This document shows, piece by piece, positions 19,315 to 28,874 of a stretch of 64,000 nt of DNA (its first letter is position 1; each line of letters opens with the position of its first letter). Below the pieces are notes generated by a model. That model did not search any database. It was not told the DNA's origin and saw nothing but the letters and a program-made list of their open reading frames with translations. The position numbers and the translations under genes are program-made. This stretch comes from Myxococcales bacterium (lineage in GTDB: Bacteria > Myxococcota_A > UBA9160 > SZUA-336), in NCBI GenBank assembly GCA_013215565.1, contig JABSQV010000005.1:37667-101666 (forward strand). The letters run 5' to 3'.

Positions 19315-20564
19315 TTCGCCGGGAGGCCCTGCTCCTCGGAGGCGGTCCGCTCCTCGCCCAGTTCGAACGCGTCGTGGAGTGCGCGGCAGGCGAGTTCCGT
19401 GTACCGCTCCTCGATCACGACCGAAACCTTGATCTCGGAGGTGCTGATCATCTGAATGTTGACCCCTTCCTCCGCCAGCGCCGAGAACATGCGACTCGCA
19501 ACACCGGCATGCTCCCGCATGCCCAGTCCGACCACGGAGACCTTGGCAATACTCTCGTCCGAACTGACGCGGGGTGCGCCGAGTTCCGCGGCAACCGCTT
19601 CCGCGATCTCCAACGCGCGCCCGAGATCCGGACGCGGCACCGTGAAGGTGACATCGGTCCGCCCGTCCTCCGACACGTTCTGAACGATCACGTCGACCAC
19701 GACCCCCCCCTCCGACAGGGGCCGGAAGATCCGGGCCGCGGCGCCTGGTGTATCGCGTACCCCCGAGATCGTCACCTTGGCTTCGTTGCGGTTGTAGGTC
19801 ACGCCGGAGACGACCGGCCGCTCCATCACCTCTTCTTCCGGAATCACCCAGGTACCCTCCTCGCGTTCGAAGGTGCTGCGGACGTGGATCCGCACGCCGT
19901 ACTGCTTGCCAAGACTGACCGAGCGCAACTGCAGGACCTTGGCCCCGAGGCTCGCCATTTCGAGCATCTCGTCATAGGCGATGTGGTCGAGTTTTCTCGC
20001 GTTCGCGACGACGTTCGGATCGGCCGTGAAGATCCCGGGTACATCGGTGTAGATTTCGCAGACATCGGCGCCGAGCGCCGCGGCCAGCGCGACCGCACTG
20101 GTATCCGATCCCCCACGTCCGAGCGTCGTGATGTTGCCGTCAGAGTCCGTACCCTGGAAACCCGCCGCCACCACGACCGCCCCCCGGTCGAGGTCGCGGC
20201 GAATCCGGCTCGCATCGATGCTGAGAACTCGCGCGCGCCCGTGGGAGCAGTCGGTACGCATGCCGAGTTGTACCCCCGTGAACGAGCGCGCCGGAACTCC
20301 GAGCGCCCGAATCGCGATCGCCAGCAACGCGATGGTCTGCTGCTCGCCGGTCGAGAGCAGGACGTCGAACTCGCGCGGGTCCGGGTCGGGAGAGGTCGCA
20401 TTCGCGAGAGCGACCAGGCGATCGGTCTCGCCCGCCATCGCGGAAACCACCACCACCAGATCGTCGCCGCGCTTGCGCGCCTCGACGACGCGATTCGCAA
20501 CCGCGCGAATCCGGTCGGTGTCCCCGACCGAGGTCCCTCCGAACTTCTGAACGATCAGGGCCAT
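19311..20564 (-). CDS. lysC: Aspartate kinase
   Basis: The start is moved to the ATG at 20564 ([14 protein letters not shown]), giving 417 residues; the ORF's first 47 residues are out of family. Kinase motifs KFGGTS and [12 protein letters not shown] are present. Two C-terminal ACT domains ([15 protein letters not shown] and [17 protein letters not shown]) imply feedback control by Lys and/or Thr. It phosphorylates aspartate, the first step to Lys, Met and Thr. Hom and thrC are about 38 kb away. Its start overlaps the tsaE stop by 10 bases. Confidence 0.95.
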   Translation of the reverse strand: MALIVQKFGGTSVGDTDRIRAVANRVVEARKRGDDLVVVVSAMAGETDRLVALANATSPDPDPREFDVLLSTGEQQTIALLAIAIRALGVPARSFTGVQLGMRTDCSHGRARVLSIDASRIRRDLDRGAVVVAAGFQGTDSDGNITTLGRGGSDTSAVALAAALGADVCEIYTDVPGIFTADPNVVANARKLDHIAYDEMLEMASLGAKVLQLRSVSLGKQYGVRIHVRSTFEREEGTWVIPEEEVMERPVVSGVTYNRNEAKVTISGVRDTPGAAARIFRPLSEGGVVVDVIVQNVSEDGRTDVTFTVPRPDLGRALEIAEAVAAELGAPRVSSDESIAKVSVVGLGMREHAGVASRMFSALAEEGVNIQMISTSEIKVSVVIEERYTELACRALHDAFELGEERTASEEQGLPAK

Positions 20565-21028
20565 TGCTTCGTCGCGTGCTCCAGAAGCTGCATCGCTCGC
20601 CCGCCGGGGGCCGAAAGCCGGATCCGGCGGGACGATTCTCCAACAAACTCCAGTTCGATCAAGAGCAGCCCGCTCGGGAGGGCCCGGGGGAACCGCTCGG
20701 GCCACTCGACCACGAGCACGCCGCGACCATCCAGCAGGTCGTCGAAGCCGGCATCTTCGAGGCGGCGGTAGCTCTCGACCCGGTAGAAGTCCGCATGCCG
20801 CAACGGGATGCGACCGGCGTATTCACCGACCAGAGTAAAGCTGGGACTCGTCACCGGCGTGCGGGGGTCCACACCGAGGCCGCGCGCGATCCCCTGGACG
20901 AGACAGGTCTTGCCGACCCCGAGCGGGCCTTCGAGCCCGATCACGTCCCCGGCTTCCGCCGACTTCCCGATCGCGGCCCCGAGGCTCCGGGTCTGCTCCG
21001 GACTAGGGGAATCGCCGCAGAAGGTCAC
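20555..21028 (-). CDS. tsaE: tRNA threonylcarbamoyladenosine biosynthesis ATPase TsaE
   Basis: The chosen GTG at 21028 ([15 protein letters not shown]) gives 157 residues, the family length, and overlaps the end of nnr by 26 bases. Walker [26 protein letters not shown] and HADFYRVE are diagnostic. TsaE is the ATPase partner of TsaB-TsaD in forming t6A37 on ANN-decoding tRNAs. The nnr-tsaE adjacency is common in bacteria. Confidence 0.93.
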   Translation of the reverse strand: MTFCGDSPSPEQTRSLGAAIGKSAEAGDVIGLEGPLGVGKTCLVQGIARGLGVDPRTPVTSPSFTLVGEYAGRIPLRHADFYRVESYRRLEDAGFDDLLDGRGVLVVEWPERFPRALPSGLLLIELEFVGESSRRIRLSAPGGRAMQLLEHATKQWP

Positions 21029-22610
21029 CGTGCGGCTCCTCCGCCCGGGACTCCGAGCCCGCAAGGGCTTGCCAGGCCGCCGGAATGCGGTCCGCGATCT
21101 CGCCGGCCATGCTCCCGACGCCCGCGGCCGAAGCGAACGGCTGAGAGCCGCACATCCCGTGCAGATACACACCCACGGCCGCCGCCTCGAACGGCGCCGT
21201 GCCCGAAGCCAGAAGCGCCCCGATCACGCCCGCCAGCACGTCGCCCGTGCCGCCGGTCGCAAGCGCCGGGCCTCCGGTCGGATTCACGCTCAGCTCTCCA
21301 TCCGGACCCACCACCAGTGAGCGCGCGCCCTTGAGCACCACCACCGCGCCGGTCCGGGACGCGAGTTCGCGCGCCGCGGCCACGCGGTCCCGCCCGACCT
21401 CCCGCGTCTGGCAGCCGAGCAGGCGCGCCATCTCCCCGGGGTGCGGCGTCAGCACCCGCGGCCCGGCACCGCGGAGCCCCTCGGGCGTGCGGGCAAAGGC
21501 GTTGAGCGCGTCGGCATCGACCACGCACGGAAGCCGGAGTCCGTCGAGCAGTTCCTGTACGGCGCTCACCGTCTCCGGGTGAATACCGAGCCCGGGTCCC
21601 ACGACCAGGGCTTCCCGTGACTCGGCTTCGCGGAGCAGGGTCTTGGCCGCGATCGACGCGAACGCACCCGTGCCCGTGTCTTCGACCGGAAGCGTCATCG
21701 CCTCGGTCAGCTTCTCCTCGTAGACCGCGTGCAGTTCGCGCGGCGCGGCCACGGTCACCAGACCCGCGCCTGCCCGGAGCGCTCCAGCGGCGGCCAGACA
21801 GGCCGCCCCGGTCTTGCCCGTGGAGCCGGCCACGACCAGCACGTGTCCGAAACTTCCCTTGTGCCCGGCGAGCGGTCGCGCCGGCAGGAGCCGCCCGGCT
21901 GCGGCCTCATCGAGCAGGAACTGCCGTACGCCGGACGCTTCGAGCGAAGCGCGCGGGAACCCCAGGTCGGCCACGAGGACTTCAGCCTCCAGCGGGGCCA
22001 GGGCGAGGCCGAGCTTGGGAAATCCGAGCGTGACCACGAGATCCGGCGGAAGCCAGGCGCCGAGCGGCTCTCCGGTATCGCTCGACAGACCCGAGGGAAG
22101 ATCGACGGCCACGATCGGGGGCCCGCCGCGCAGCGCTTCCAACGCCTGCGCCAGCTCGCCCTCGACCCGGCGCGTGAGCCCGACGCCCAGGATCGCGTCG
22201 ATCACCAGGTCCGATGCCGAGCGAAGCTCGCGGAGCCGGTCCGGCGTGGGGCGCGACACGACCTCGATCCCTGCTCGTTCGAGCAGCGCCAAATTGGCCC
22301 GGGCCTCCTCGGAGTGGCGCCCGGGTTCGGCAAGGGTCACGACGATGGGTGCAACCCGCGCATCCCAATCTCGAAGCGTCCTGGCCACGACATAGCCATC
22401 GCCTCCGTTGTTTCCGCCGCCGCAGACCACGAGCGGCCGGCGCACTTCGGGAAAGCGGAGCCGCACCGCGACCGCCACGGCCCGACCCGCACTCTCCATC
22501 AGCAGCCGACCCGGAAGTCCGCATTCCCGGATCGCGTGGGCGTCGATGCGCCGCATCTGGTCTGCGGTCGGGCAGGGCCAGCCACGCTCGGCGAGCAGAG
22601 CGCGATCCAT
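21003..22610 (-). CDS. nnr: Bifunctional NAD(P)H-hydrate epimerase / ADP-dependent dehydratase
   Basis: Start set at the ATG at 22610, two bases after the acpS-like stop (535 residues). The N-terminal epimerase half (about 1-215) has CGGGNNGGDGYVVAR. The C-terminal dehydratase half (about 230-510) is a ribokinase-like fold with AGSTGKTGAACLAA, TPHPGEMARLLG and TGGTGDVLAGVIGALLASG. The fusion repairs hydrated NADH/NADPH. All key loops are intact. Confidence 0.93.
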   Translation of the reverse strand: MDRALLAERGWPCPTADQMRRIDAHAIRECGLPGRLLMESAGRAVAVAVRLRFPEVRRPLVVCGGGNNGGDGYVVARTLRDWDARVAPIVVTLAEPGRHSEEARANLALLERAGIEVVSRPTPDRLRELRSASDLVIDAILGVGLTRRVEGELAQALEALRGGPPIVAVDLPSGLSSDTGEPLGAWLPPDLVVTLGFPKLGLALAPLEAEVLVADLGFPRASLEASGVRQFLLDEAAAGRLLPARPLAGHKGSFGHVLVVAGSTGKTGAACLAAAGALRAGAGLVTVAAPRELHAVYEEKLTEAMTLPVEDTGTGAFASIAAKTLLREAESREALVVGPGLGIHPETVSAVQELLDGLRLPCVVDADALNAFARTPEGLRGAGPRVLTPHPGEMARLLGCQTREVGRDRVAAARELASRTGAVVVLKGARSLVVGPDGELSVNPTGGPALATGGTGDVLAGVIGALLASGTAPFEAAAVGVYLHGMCGSQPFASAAGVGSMAGEIADRIPAAWQALAGSESRAEEPHGDLLRRFP

Positions 22611-22612
22611 GC

Positions 22613-23011
22613 TCAGTCTCGCTCCGGGGCGACCGGCGCCCGCTCCAGCCAGACGCTGGCCACCGCAAAATCGGGATCGTGTGTGAGCGAGAGACCGAAT
22701 TGGAACCCCCGGGTCCGCGCCGTCTCGCGCGTGAGCCGCAGCGTCGGCTCGCCACTCGGAAGCCGCGCGACCTCGATCTCGCGCAGCGGAACGGGCCCGG
22801 TCAACACACCCGCGAGCGCCCGACGTCCCGCACACTTGGCCGCCAGGCGCGCCGCCAGGCTGTGTGCGCGATTTCGCTTGCGCGCCGCGTAGCGGAGTTC
22901 GTCCGGCAAGAAAATCCGCTCCTCGAATCGCCGCCCGAAGCGGTCGAGTACCCGCTGCAGGTGCGGAACCGAGACCAGGCCAACGCCGAGGCCCGAGATC
23001 TCAGCCGACAC
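22613..23011 (-). CDS. acpS: Holo-ACP synthase-like protein lacking the metal-binding Asp and Glu
   Basis: 132 residues from a GTG that overlaps the pdxJ stop by 11 bases. Overall layout and gene position (pdxJ-acpS-nnr) identify AcpS, which moves phosphopantetheine from CoA to acyl carrier protein. However, the first metal ligand, in GLGTDIVE of E. coli AcpS, reads GLGVGLVS here (Asp to Gly). The second, in the AKEAxxKA helix, reads AKCAGRRA (Glu to Cys, Lys to Arg). The later SLTHDPDFAVASV block is conserved. I checked both changes in the codons (GGC, TGT). The protein may be inactive, may use other residues, or may act only as an ACP-binding protein. Confidence 0.75.
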   Translation of the reverse strand: MSAEISGLGVGLVSVPHLQRVLDRFGRRFEERIFLPDELRYAARKRNRAHSLAARLAAKCAGRRALAGVLTGPVPLREIEVARLPSGEPTLRLTRETARTRGFQFGLSLTHDPDFAVASVWLERAPVAPERD

Positions 23012-23720
23012 GGGCCTTCATCTCGCGAACCGCGCGTTCGATCCCGACCAGAATCGCGCGGCCCACGATCGCATGCCCGATCGAGAACTCCTCGATCTCG
23101 GCCCGGGCCACAAGCGGAGCGACGTTGCGATAGTCGAGCCCGTGCCCCACTCCGACATCGAGTCCCAGGCGCGCCGCGAGTTGCGTCGCATCAAAGACGC
23201 GTTCGAGTTCCTGTCCGGCGGAGCCCGAGTCCGCAACGGCGTCGGCGTAACAGCCGGTATGGATCTCCACGGCATCGGCTCCGAGACGGTGAGCGGCCTT
23301 CACCTGCTCCAGCGCCGGATCCACGAAGAGGCAAATGCGCAAACCGGCCTCGGAAAGCGCACCAAGAATCTCCTGCAGCTTGCCGCGCTGCGTGACCACG
23401 TCGAGTCCCCCCTCGGTCGTCAACTCCTCGCGCCGCTCGGGAACCAGGGTGACCGACGAGGGCCGAACTTCCAGCGCGTGCTTCAACATCTCCGGGACCG
23501 GCGCCATCTCGAGGCAGAGATAGCCGGGCACGGTTTCGCGGAGCAGGCGCAGATCGCGCTCCTGGATGTGGCGCCGGTCCTCGCGCAGATGTACGACGAT
23601 GCCGTCGGCGCCTCCGACTCCGGCGAGCACGGCAGCCGCCACGGGATCCGGTTCGGCGATCCCGCGCGCCTGCCGCACCGTTGCCACGTGATCGACATTC
23701 ACGACTAGACGTCGCGTCAT
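23001..23720 (-). CDS. pdxJ: Pyridoxine 5'-phosphate synthase PdxJ
   Basis: Start moved to the ATG at 23720, which overlaps the glmM stop by 4 bases (239 residues). NVDHVATVRQARG, HLREDRRHIQERDL, EIHTGCYAD and GVGHGLDYRNV are PdxJ landmarks. It makes pyridoxine phosphate from deoxyxylulose phosphate and 3-amino-2-oxopropyl phosphate, in the DXP-dependent B6 route. The 442-aa track ORF is glmM antiframe at its N-terminus. Confidence 0.95.
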   Translation of the reverse strand: MTRRLVVNVDHVATVRQARGIAEPDPVAAAVLAGVGGADGIVVHLREDRRHIQERDLRLLRETVPGYLCLEMAPVPEMLKHALEVRPSSVTLVPERREELTTEGGLDVVTQRGKLQEILGALSEAGLRICLFVDPALEQVKAAHRLGADAVEIHTGCYADAVADSGSAGQELERVFDATQLAARLGLDVGVGHGLDYRNVAPLVARAEIEEFSIGHAIVGRAILVGIERAVREMKARVG

Positions 23721-25135
23721 GACCGCCCGACCTCCCCGATCGCCTTCTCGATCTCGGCACTGATCTCGGCGGCTACCTTCGTAATCTGCGCTTGGTTCTC
23801 GCCCTCGACCATCACGCGTGCGAGCAGTTCCGTCCCCGAGTAGCGAACCATCACCCGGCCCCCGCCCTCCAGTGAGGGCTCGAGGCGTCTGATCGCGCTC
23901 GAGACACTGGCAAGGGTCTCGAGCGGCGGCTTCTCGCGCACGCGCACATCCTCGAGAACCTGGGGCAGCGACTCCATCGCCGCCGCCAGTTCCTCGAGCG
24001 GACGCCCCGTCCGCCGCATCAGGGCCAGCACCTGGAGTCCGGTCAGCATCCCGTCGCCGGTCGAGATCCAATCGCGCATGATGATGTGACCGGACTGCTC
24101 GCCGCCGAGGTTTGCCCCCTCCCGCTGCATCGCCTCGAGCACGTAACGATCCCCGACCGGCGCACGCACGAAGCGGATCCCCTCGCGCTCGAGCGCGATC
24201 TCGAGCCCGGCATTGCTGTACTGGGTCCCGACGACGGTCGATCCTTCCAGCCGGCCGTTCTTGTGGAGATCGATCCCGAGCATCGCCAGCACATGGTCCC
24301 CGTCCACGATCGCACCCTTGGCATCGCACATGATCGCGCGGTCGGCGTCACCATCGAGCGCGATGCCGAGGTCGGCCCGATAGGTGCGGACGGCTTCCGT
24401 CATCTTCTCCGGATGCAATGCCCCGCATTCGAGATTGATGTTGGTCCCGTCCGGCGAGGTCCCGATCGGAATCACGTCGGCTCCGAGTTCTTCGAGCACC
24501 ATCGGTCCAACTTGGTAGGCCGCACCGTTCGCACAGTCGATCGCGATCCGCAGGCCCTCGAGATCGAACTCCTTAGGGAAGGTCTTCTTCAAGAAGACGA
24601 TGTAGCGCCCCGAGGCGTCGTCGATCCGCTGGGCCCGGCCGATGTCGGCTCCCACCGGGCGCGCCCTCTGGAGCTCCTCCGAGAACATGAGAGACTCGAT
24701 CCGCGCCTCGACCTTGTCGGGAAGCTTGAGTCCGTCGCCGGAAAAGAACTTGACTCCGTTGTCTTCGAAGGAATTGTGGGAAGCCGAGATCATTGCGCCC
24801 GCATCGCAGCGCATGTCGGCCGTCAGGAAGGCGAGTCCGGGCGTCGGCATCGGTCCGACCTGCAGTACGTTGACGCCCATCGAACAGATCCCGGCAGCAA
24901 GCGCATCCTCGAGCATGTAGCCTGAGCGCCGCGTATCCTTGGCGATCAGGACTCGGTGTTCGCGCACCTGTGCCGGACCGAGTTGGAAGACCATGGCGAG
25001 CGCACGGCCGAGTTCGAGCATCACCTCCCCGCGCATCGGGTATTCGTTGGCTCGTCCACGGATCCCGTCGGTTCCGAACAGCTTGCGCCCGGACCCCGAG
25101 CCGGTCTCTGTGCCGCCTGCGGCTGGCTTCCTCAT
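23717..25135 (-). CDS. glmM: Phosphoglucosamine mutase GlmM
   Basis: 472 residues. GTDGIRGRAN opens the fold, the phosphoserine loop is SASHNSFEDNGVKFF, the metal loop is DGDADR, and the C-terminal phosphate site is RYSGTE. It interconverts glucosamine 6- and 1-phosphate for peptidoglycan and LPS precursors. A 15-residue Gly/Ser extension precedes the core. The cdaA-cdaR-glmM order, with overlaps, is the conserved arrangement in which CdaR and GlmM modulate the c-di-AMP cyclase. Confidence 0.95.
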   Translation of the reverse strand: MRKPAAGGTETGSGSGRKLFGTDGIRGRANEYPMRGEVMLELGRALAMVFQLGPAQVREHRVLIAKDTRRSGYMLEDALAAGICSMGVNVLQVGPMPTPGLAFLTADMRCDAGAMISASHNSFEDNGVKFFSGDGLKLPDKVEARIESLMFSEELQRARPVGADIGRAQRIDDASGRYIVFLKKTFPKEFDLEGLRIAIDCANGAAYQVGPMVLEELGADVIPIGTSPDGTNINLECGALHPEKMTEAVRTYRADLGIALDGDADRAIMCDAKGAIVDGDHVLAMLGIDLHKNGRLEGSTVVGTQYSNAGLEIALEREGIRFVRAPVGDRYVLEAMQREGANLGGEQSGHIIMRDWISTGDGMLTGLQVLALMRRTGRPLEELAAAMESLPQVLEDVRVREKPPLETLASVSSAIRRLEPSLEGGGRVMVRYSGTELLARVMVEGENQAQITKVAAEISAEIEKAIGEVGRS

Positions 25136-25824
25136 TCGTCCTCCACGCCCCCCGTCTGCGATCCTTCCGCTTCCGCATCGGCCGGTGGGCCCTCGATCAG
25201 AACCTCTACGCGAATCGGGTCCAGCGGCTCAACCCGCCAGATGTCTGAACTCTCGAGAGAGAGGCGGGTCTCGATGACTGCGTTCTCCTCCATCCCGCTC
25301 ACGTCGATCCGGTCTGTCAAGACGTCGCGAATTCGCCGCATCGCGAAGCGCGCGCCCTCGAGGTTGACGGCCTCTGGCTCGACCGAAACTCCGAGCACCC
25401 GGTAACCCTCCCGCGGTTCGCCGGACCAATCCACGCGAACCGGAACACGCTTACTCGTACGCGAGTCGAGCGTCAGCGTGACGGTCGAGGGCGAGCGCGC
25501 CGAGACGGTGGCTCCCCGTGGGATCTGAAGCCGCTCGACCTCGATCGCGAAGCGAGCCTCCCCGGGTCGGACTCCGGACAGGTCGATCGGGTAGCGGACC
25601 AACTGCTTGGCCGCACGACGAAGCGCCGCACGGCTGCCGTTCAGACGCAGGTTGACCTCGCGTGCCGACTGCGCGATTACGACGACGTCCGCCGGTGTGT
25701 TCTCGGGCGCGATCGGAATGTCGAGACTCTGCTCGATCGAACGAAACCCCTGCGCGCCCATCCAGAGCAAGACTGCGAGGAAAAGGGCCACGATCTTGTA
25801 GAGCGCGTTGTTGAAAATCCGCAT
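25132..25824 (-). CDS. cdaR: YbbR-domain protein CdaR, regulator of CdaA
   Basis: 230 residues with one N-terminal membrane helix (about 8-24, YKIVALFLAVLLWMGAQG) and two or so extracytoplasmic YbbR repeats, for example IPIAPENTPADVVVI and VPVRVDWSGEPREGYRV. An acidic tail follows. CdaR proteins bind and tune the adjacent membrane diadenylate cyclase. It starts 3 bases from the cdaA stop and overlaps glmM by 4. Confidence 0.9.
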   Translation of the reverse strand: MRIFNNALYKIVALFLAVLLWMGAQGFRSIEQSLDIPIAPENTPADVVVIAQSAREVNLRLNGSRAALRRAAKQLVRYPIDLSGVRPGEARFAIEVERLQIPRGATVSARSPSTVTLTLDSRTSKRVPVRVDWSGEPREGYRVLGVSVEPEAVNLEGARFAMRRIRDVLTDRIDVSGMEENAVIETRLSLESSDIWRVEPLDPIRVEVLIEGPPADAEAEGSQTGGVEDE

Positions 25825-25827
25825 GGC

Positions 25828-26742
25828 TCAGGAGGACGGCTCCGGGACTCGAACCGGATCGGATACCGGGTCCGGCGATTTCTGTCCGCCCGCCGGATCT
25901 TTGGGACTCTGCGCTGCCGATTCTTCGACCGGAAGAGCGGGCGCTTCGGGCTCTCGGATGTGGCCTGTGAGGCGCAGCAATCGCTGACGAAGCTGCGGAC
26001 CGTCGAGGGCTTCTTCGATTGTACCGGCGGCCACCAGCGAAATCCTTCCGGTCTCCTCTGAAACCACGATCGCGATCGCGTCCGTTTCCTCGGTAATCCC
26101 CACGGCTGCGCGGTGACGAGTCCCGAGGATTGCGGGGAGATTCGAACTGAGACCCAGCGGCAGGATGCAGCGAGCCGAGACCACGCGACCTTCGCGGATC
26201 ACGACCGCGCCGTCGTGCAGCGGCGAGTAGGGCAGGAACAGAGCGATCAGCAGGTCCCGGGTCATTGCCGCATCGATGTGCGTTCCGAGTTCGAGGTGAT
26301 CCTCCAGACTCACCTCCCTCTCCATGACCAGCAGGGCGCCGACCCGTCGCTGACCCAGGGACTGAACCGCCTGCACGATTTCCTCGATCGACTGGAGCTG
26401 CTGGCGAGGCGCCGTCCGGAGGAACCCTCGCCCCATCCGCGCCAGCGCGCGGCGGATGTCGTGCTGGAAGATGACGATGACGATCAACACGCCCCACCGA
26501 AGAAAGTTGTCGAGGATGAACCCCAGGGTGGCGAGTTCGAGTTGTTCGGCCAGGAGCCAGACCAAGACGACCGTGAGCACACCCAGCGACATCTGAGCCG
26601 CGCGCGTACCCTTGATCAGTAGCAGCAGCCAGTAGACGGCCAGGGAGACCAGCACGATGTCGAGCGTGTCCCAGACCGGATCGTAGTTGTCCGACAGGTT
26701 GTTCCAGGCATCGGCCAGCCATTGATAGATCCAGGTGATCAT
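25828..26742 (-). CDS. cdaA: Membrane diadenylate cyclase CdaA
   Basis: 304 residues: about three N-terminal membrane helices (about 28-95) and a DAC (DisA_N) domain with the catalytic SPLHDGAVVI and LGTRHRAAVGITEETDA motifs, both intact. It makes c-di-AMP from ATP. A Pro/Glu-rich tail of about 45 residues is unusual. In many relatives folP lies between ftsH and cdaA; here only a 121-base gap is present. Confidence 0.95.
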   Translation of the reverse strand: MITWIYQWLADAWNNLSDNYDPVWDTLDIVLVSLAVYWLLLLIKGTRAAQMSLGVLTVVLVWLLAEQLELATLGFILDNFLRWGVLIVIVIFQHDIRRALARMGRGFLRTAPRQQLQSIEEIVQAVQSLGQRRVGALLVMEREVSLEDHLELGTHIDAAMTRDLLIALFLPYSPLHDGAVVIREGRVVSARCILPLGLSSNLPAILGTRHRAAVGITEETDAIAIVVSEETGRISLVAAGTIEEALDGPQLRQRLLRLTGHIREPEAPALPVEESAAQSPKDPAGGQKSPDPVSDPVRVPEPSS

Positions 26743-26772
26743 GTCCTAGGCACACGCCCTTCGGCCCCGGCG

Positions 26773-26820
26773 TGCGGACGGGACCCTCGACCGCCGGCCG
26801 AACCCCGGCGTGGGTCCGCA
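26773..26820. other. Hairpin-forming sequence between ftsH and cdaA
   Basis: TGCGGAC and GTCCGCA arms enclose a GC-rich 34-base region that can fold further (CCGGCG and CGCCGG-type pairings). It lies 30-80 bases before the cdaA ATG on the minus strand. It could be an attenuating leader or an mRNA processing site. No T-run follows, so it is not a standard terminator. Confidence 0.3.
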
Positions 26821-26863
26821 CTTCTTTGGGAGGGGAGTCTGGCAGCCGACCCGCGCACGCGCC

Positions 26864-28783
26864 CTAGCCCGGCATCGGCTCGGGGTCGGGGATTCCCTTG
26901 TCCCCTAGAGAGAACTGAGGCTCCTTCCCTTCGGCCTCGCCTTCGGGCCTCGCGGGCCGCCCGGGTTCCACGGGGGCGAGTGGCGGGAGTTCGCGGTTCT
27001 CGAGCAGGAGTTCGAGTTGCTCCCGGTTCAGGGTCTCTCGCTCGAGCAGCGCGGTAGCGATCCGGTCGAGCGCGCCGCGGTGCTCGAGCAGGTGGTTCTT
27101 TGCGCGGTCGTAGCTCTCGGTCAGCAAGTACCGGACCTCCTCGTCGATCTGGCGCGCCTTCTCCTCACTGTGCTCACGGTGATTGGAGAAGTCACGGCCG
27201 AGAAAGACCGGATCGCCGCCACCGCCCACGTACTTTACGGGCCCCAGGGCCTCGCTCATGCCGTAGTCGCAGACCATTTCGCGCGCGAGCGAGGTCGCCT
27301 GCTCCAGGTCGTTCCCGGCCCCCGTCGACAAGTGATCGAACGCCACCTCCTCCGCTGCCCTGCCCCCCATCATGTGCGTGAGCCGCGCGATCAGCTCTTT
27401 CTTGGTCATGGTATAGCGGTCTTCGGTCGGTAACGTCTGCGTGATACCGAGCGCGCGGCCGCGCGGAATGATCGTCACCTTGTGAATCGGGTCGCCATGT
27501 TCCTCGAGCATCGCGACCAGCGCGTGCCCGCCCTCATGATAGGCCGTGAACCGACGCTCCTCATCGGTCATCACAAGCGTCCGGCGCTCCGCCCCCATCA
27601 GAACCTTGTCCTTGGCCAACTCGAAGTCGTTCATCTCGACCGACTCCGCATCTCGCCGTGCGGCCTGGAGCGCCGACTCGTTGACCAGGTTTTCGAGGTC
27701 GGCCCCCGAGAAGCCGGGTGTCGAGCGCGCGATCACGCTCAGATCGACGCTATCATCCATCACGACCTGACGGGCATGGACCTTGAGGATCGCCTCCCGG
27801 CCGTTCACGTCCGGACGATTCACGACGACGTGACGGTCGAAACGGCCCGGGCGCAGCATCGCGGGATCGAGCACGTCCGGCCGATTGGTGGCGGCGATGA
27901 TGATCACGCCCTCGTTCGACTCGAAGCCATCCATCTCGACGAGCAGCTGATTCAGGGTCTGCTCGCGCTCGTCGTGACCGCCGCCGAGCCCGGCGCCCCG
28001 ATGACGTCCGACCGCATCGATCTCATCGATGAAGACGATGCAGGGCGCGTTCTTCTTGCCCTGGGTAAACAGGTCGCGGACGCGGCTCGCGCCTACGCCC
28101 ACAAACATTTCGACGAAGTCAGAGCCTGAAATCGAGAAAAAGGGGACCCCGGCCTCCCCCGCAACGGCGCGCGCGAGCAGGGTCTTGCCCGTGCCGGGCG
28201 CCCCGACCAGGAGCACCCCCTTGGGGATCCTGCCACCGAGTCGCGTGAAGCGCTTCGGGTCCCGCAGGAAAGAGACGATTTCCTCGAGTTCCTCCTTGGC
28301 CTCTTCGACGCCGGCCACCTCCTGGAAGGTCACGCGCTTCTGATTCTCGTTGAGGAGCCTGGCCTTGGCCTTGCCGAAGCTCATCGCCTTGCCACCCCCG
28401 GACTGGAGCTGCCGGAAGAGCAAGAACCAGAGGCCGATGAAGAGCAGCATCGGGAGCCAGGACACCAGGATCCCCTGCCAGAGGCCCGTATCCTCGGCCG
28501 GCTGATAGGCCCACTTGACGTCCCGTTCCTGCAGCTTCGACAGCAGCAACTCGTGCCCTGCCGGACCTTGTGTGCTGAACGTCTGCCCGCTGTGGAAGGT
28601 GCCCTCGATCAGATCGCCCCGGATCTCGACCTCGGCCACGTCGCCCTGGTCGACATGCGTCAGGAACTGCGAGTATGGGACCTCGTTGGTCTCAGGAGGC
28701 TCGCTGGAATAGAACGTGACGATGGCCAGAAGCACCATCAGCCCCATCGCCCAGGCCATCATGTTCCGGTAGAACTGGTTCAA
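26864..28783 (-). CDS. ftsH: ATP-dependent zinc metalloprotease FtsH
   Basis: 639 residues. Two membrane helices (about 8-25 and 104-124) flank a periplasmic domain. The AAA+ module has Walker A GAPGTGKT (194-201), Walker [13 protein letters not shown] and the second region of homology [19 protein letters not shown]. The protease zinc site is HEGGH. A Pro-rich tail ends the protein. It degrades membrane and regulatory proteins. The tilS-ftsH order is conserved widely. Confidence 0.97.
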   Translation of the reverse strand: MNQFYRNMMAWAMGLMVLLAIVTFYSSEPPETNEVPYSQFLTHVDQGDVAEVEIRGDLIEGTFHSGQTFSTQGPAGHELLLSKLQERDVKWAYQPAEDTGLWQGILVSWLPMLLFIGLWFLLFRQLQSGGGKAMSFGKAKARLLNENQKRVTFQEVAGVEEAKEELEEIVSFLRDPKRFTRLGGRIPKGVLLVGAPGTGKTLLARAVAGEAGVPFFSISGSDFVEMFVGVGASRVRDLFTQGKKNAPCIVFIDEIDAVGRHRGAGLGGGHDEREQTLNQLLVEMDGFESNEGVIIIAATNRPDVLDPAMLRPGRFDRHVVVNRPDVNGREAILKVHARQVVMDDSVDLSVIARSTPGFSGADLENLVNESALQAARRDAESVEMNDFELAKDKVLMGAERRTLVMTDEERRFTAYHEGGHALVAMLEEHGDPIHKVTIIPRGRALGITQTLPTEDRYTMTKKELIARLTHMMGGRAAEEVAFDHLSTGAGNDLEQATSLAREMVCDYGMSEALGPVKYVGGGGDPVFLGRDFSNHREHSEEKARQIDEEVRYLLTESYDRAKNHLLEHRGALDRIATALLERETLNREQLELLLENRELPPLAPVEPGRPARPEGEAEGKEPQFSLGDKGIPDPEPMPG

Positions 28784-28874
28784 CGCGACTCCGCCAAGCA
28801 GGGCCGAAAACCCCAGGGATCACCACAATTTAGCAGCTTGCTGCGCAGCGTGAAAGAGACACTTCCGCCGCTTC

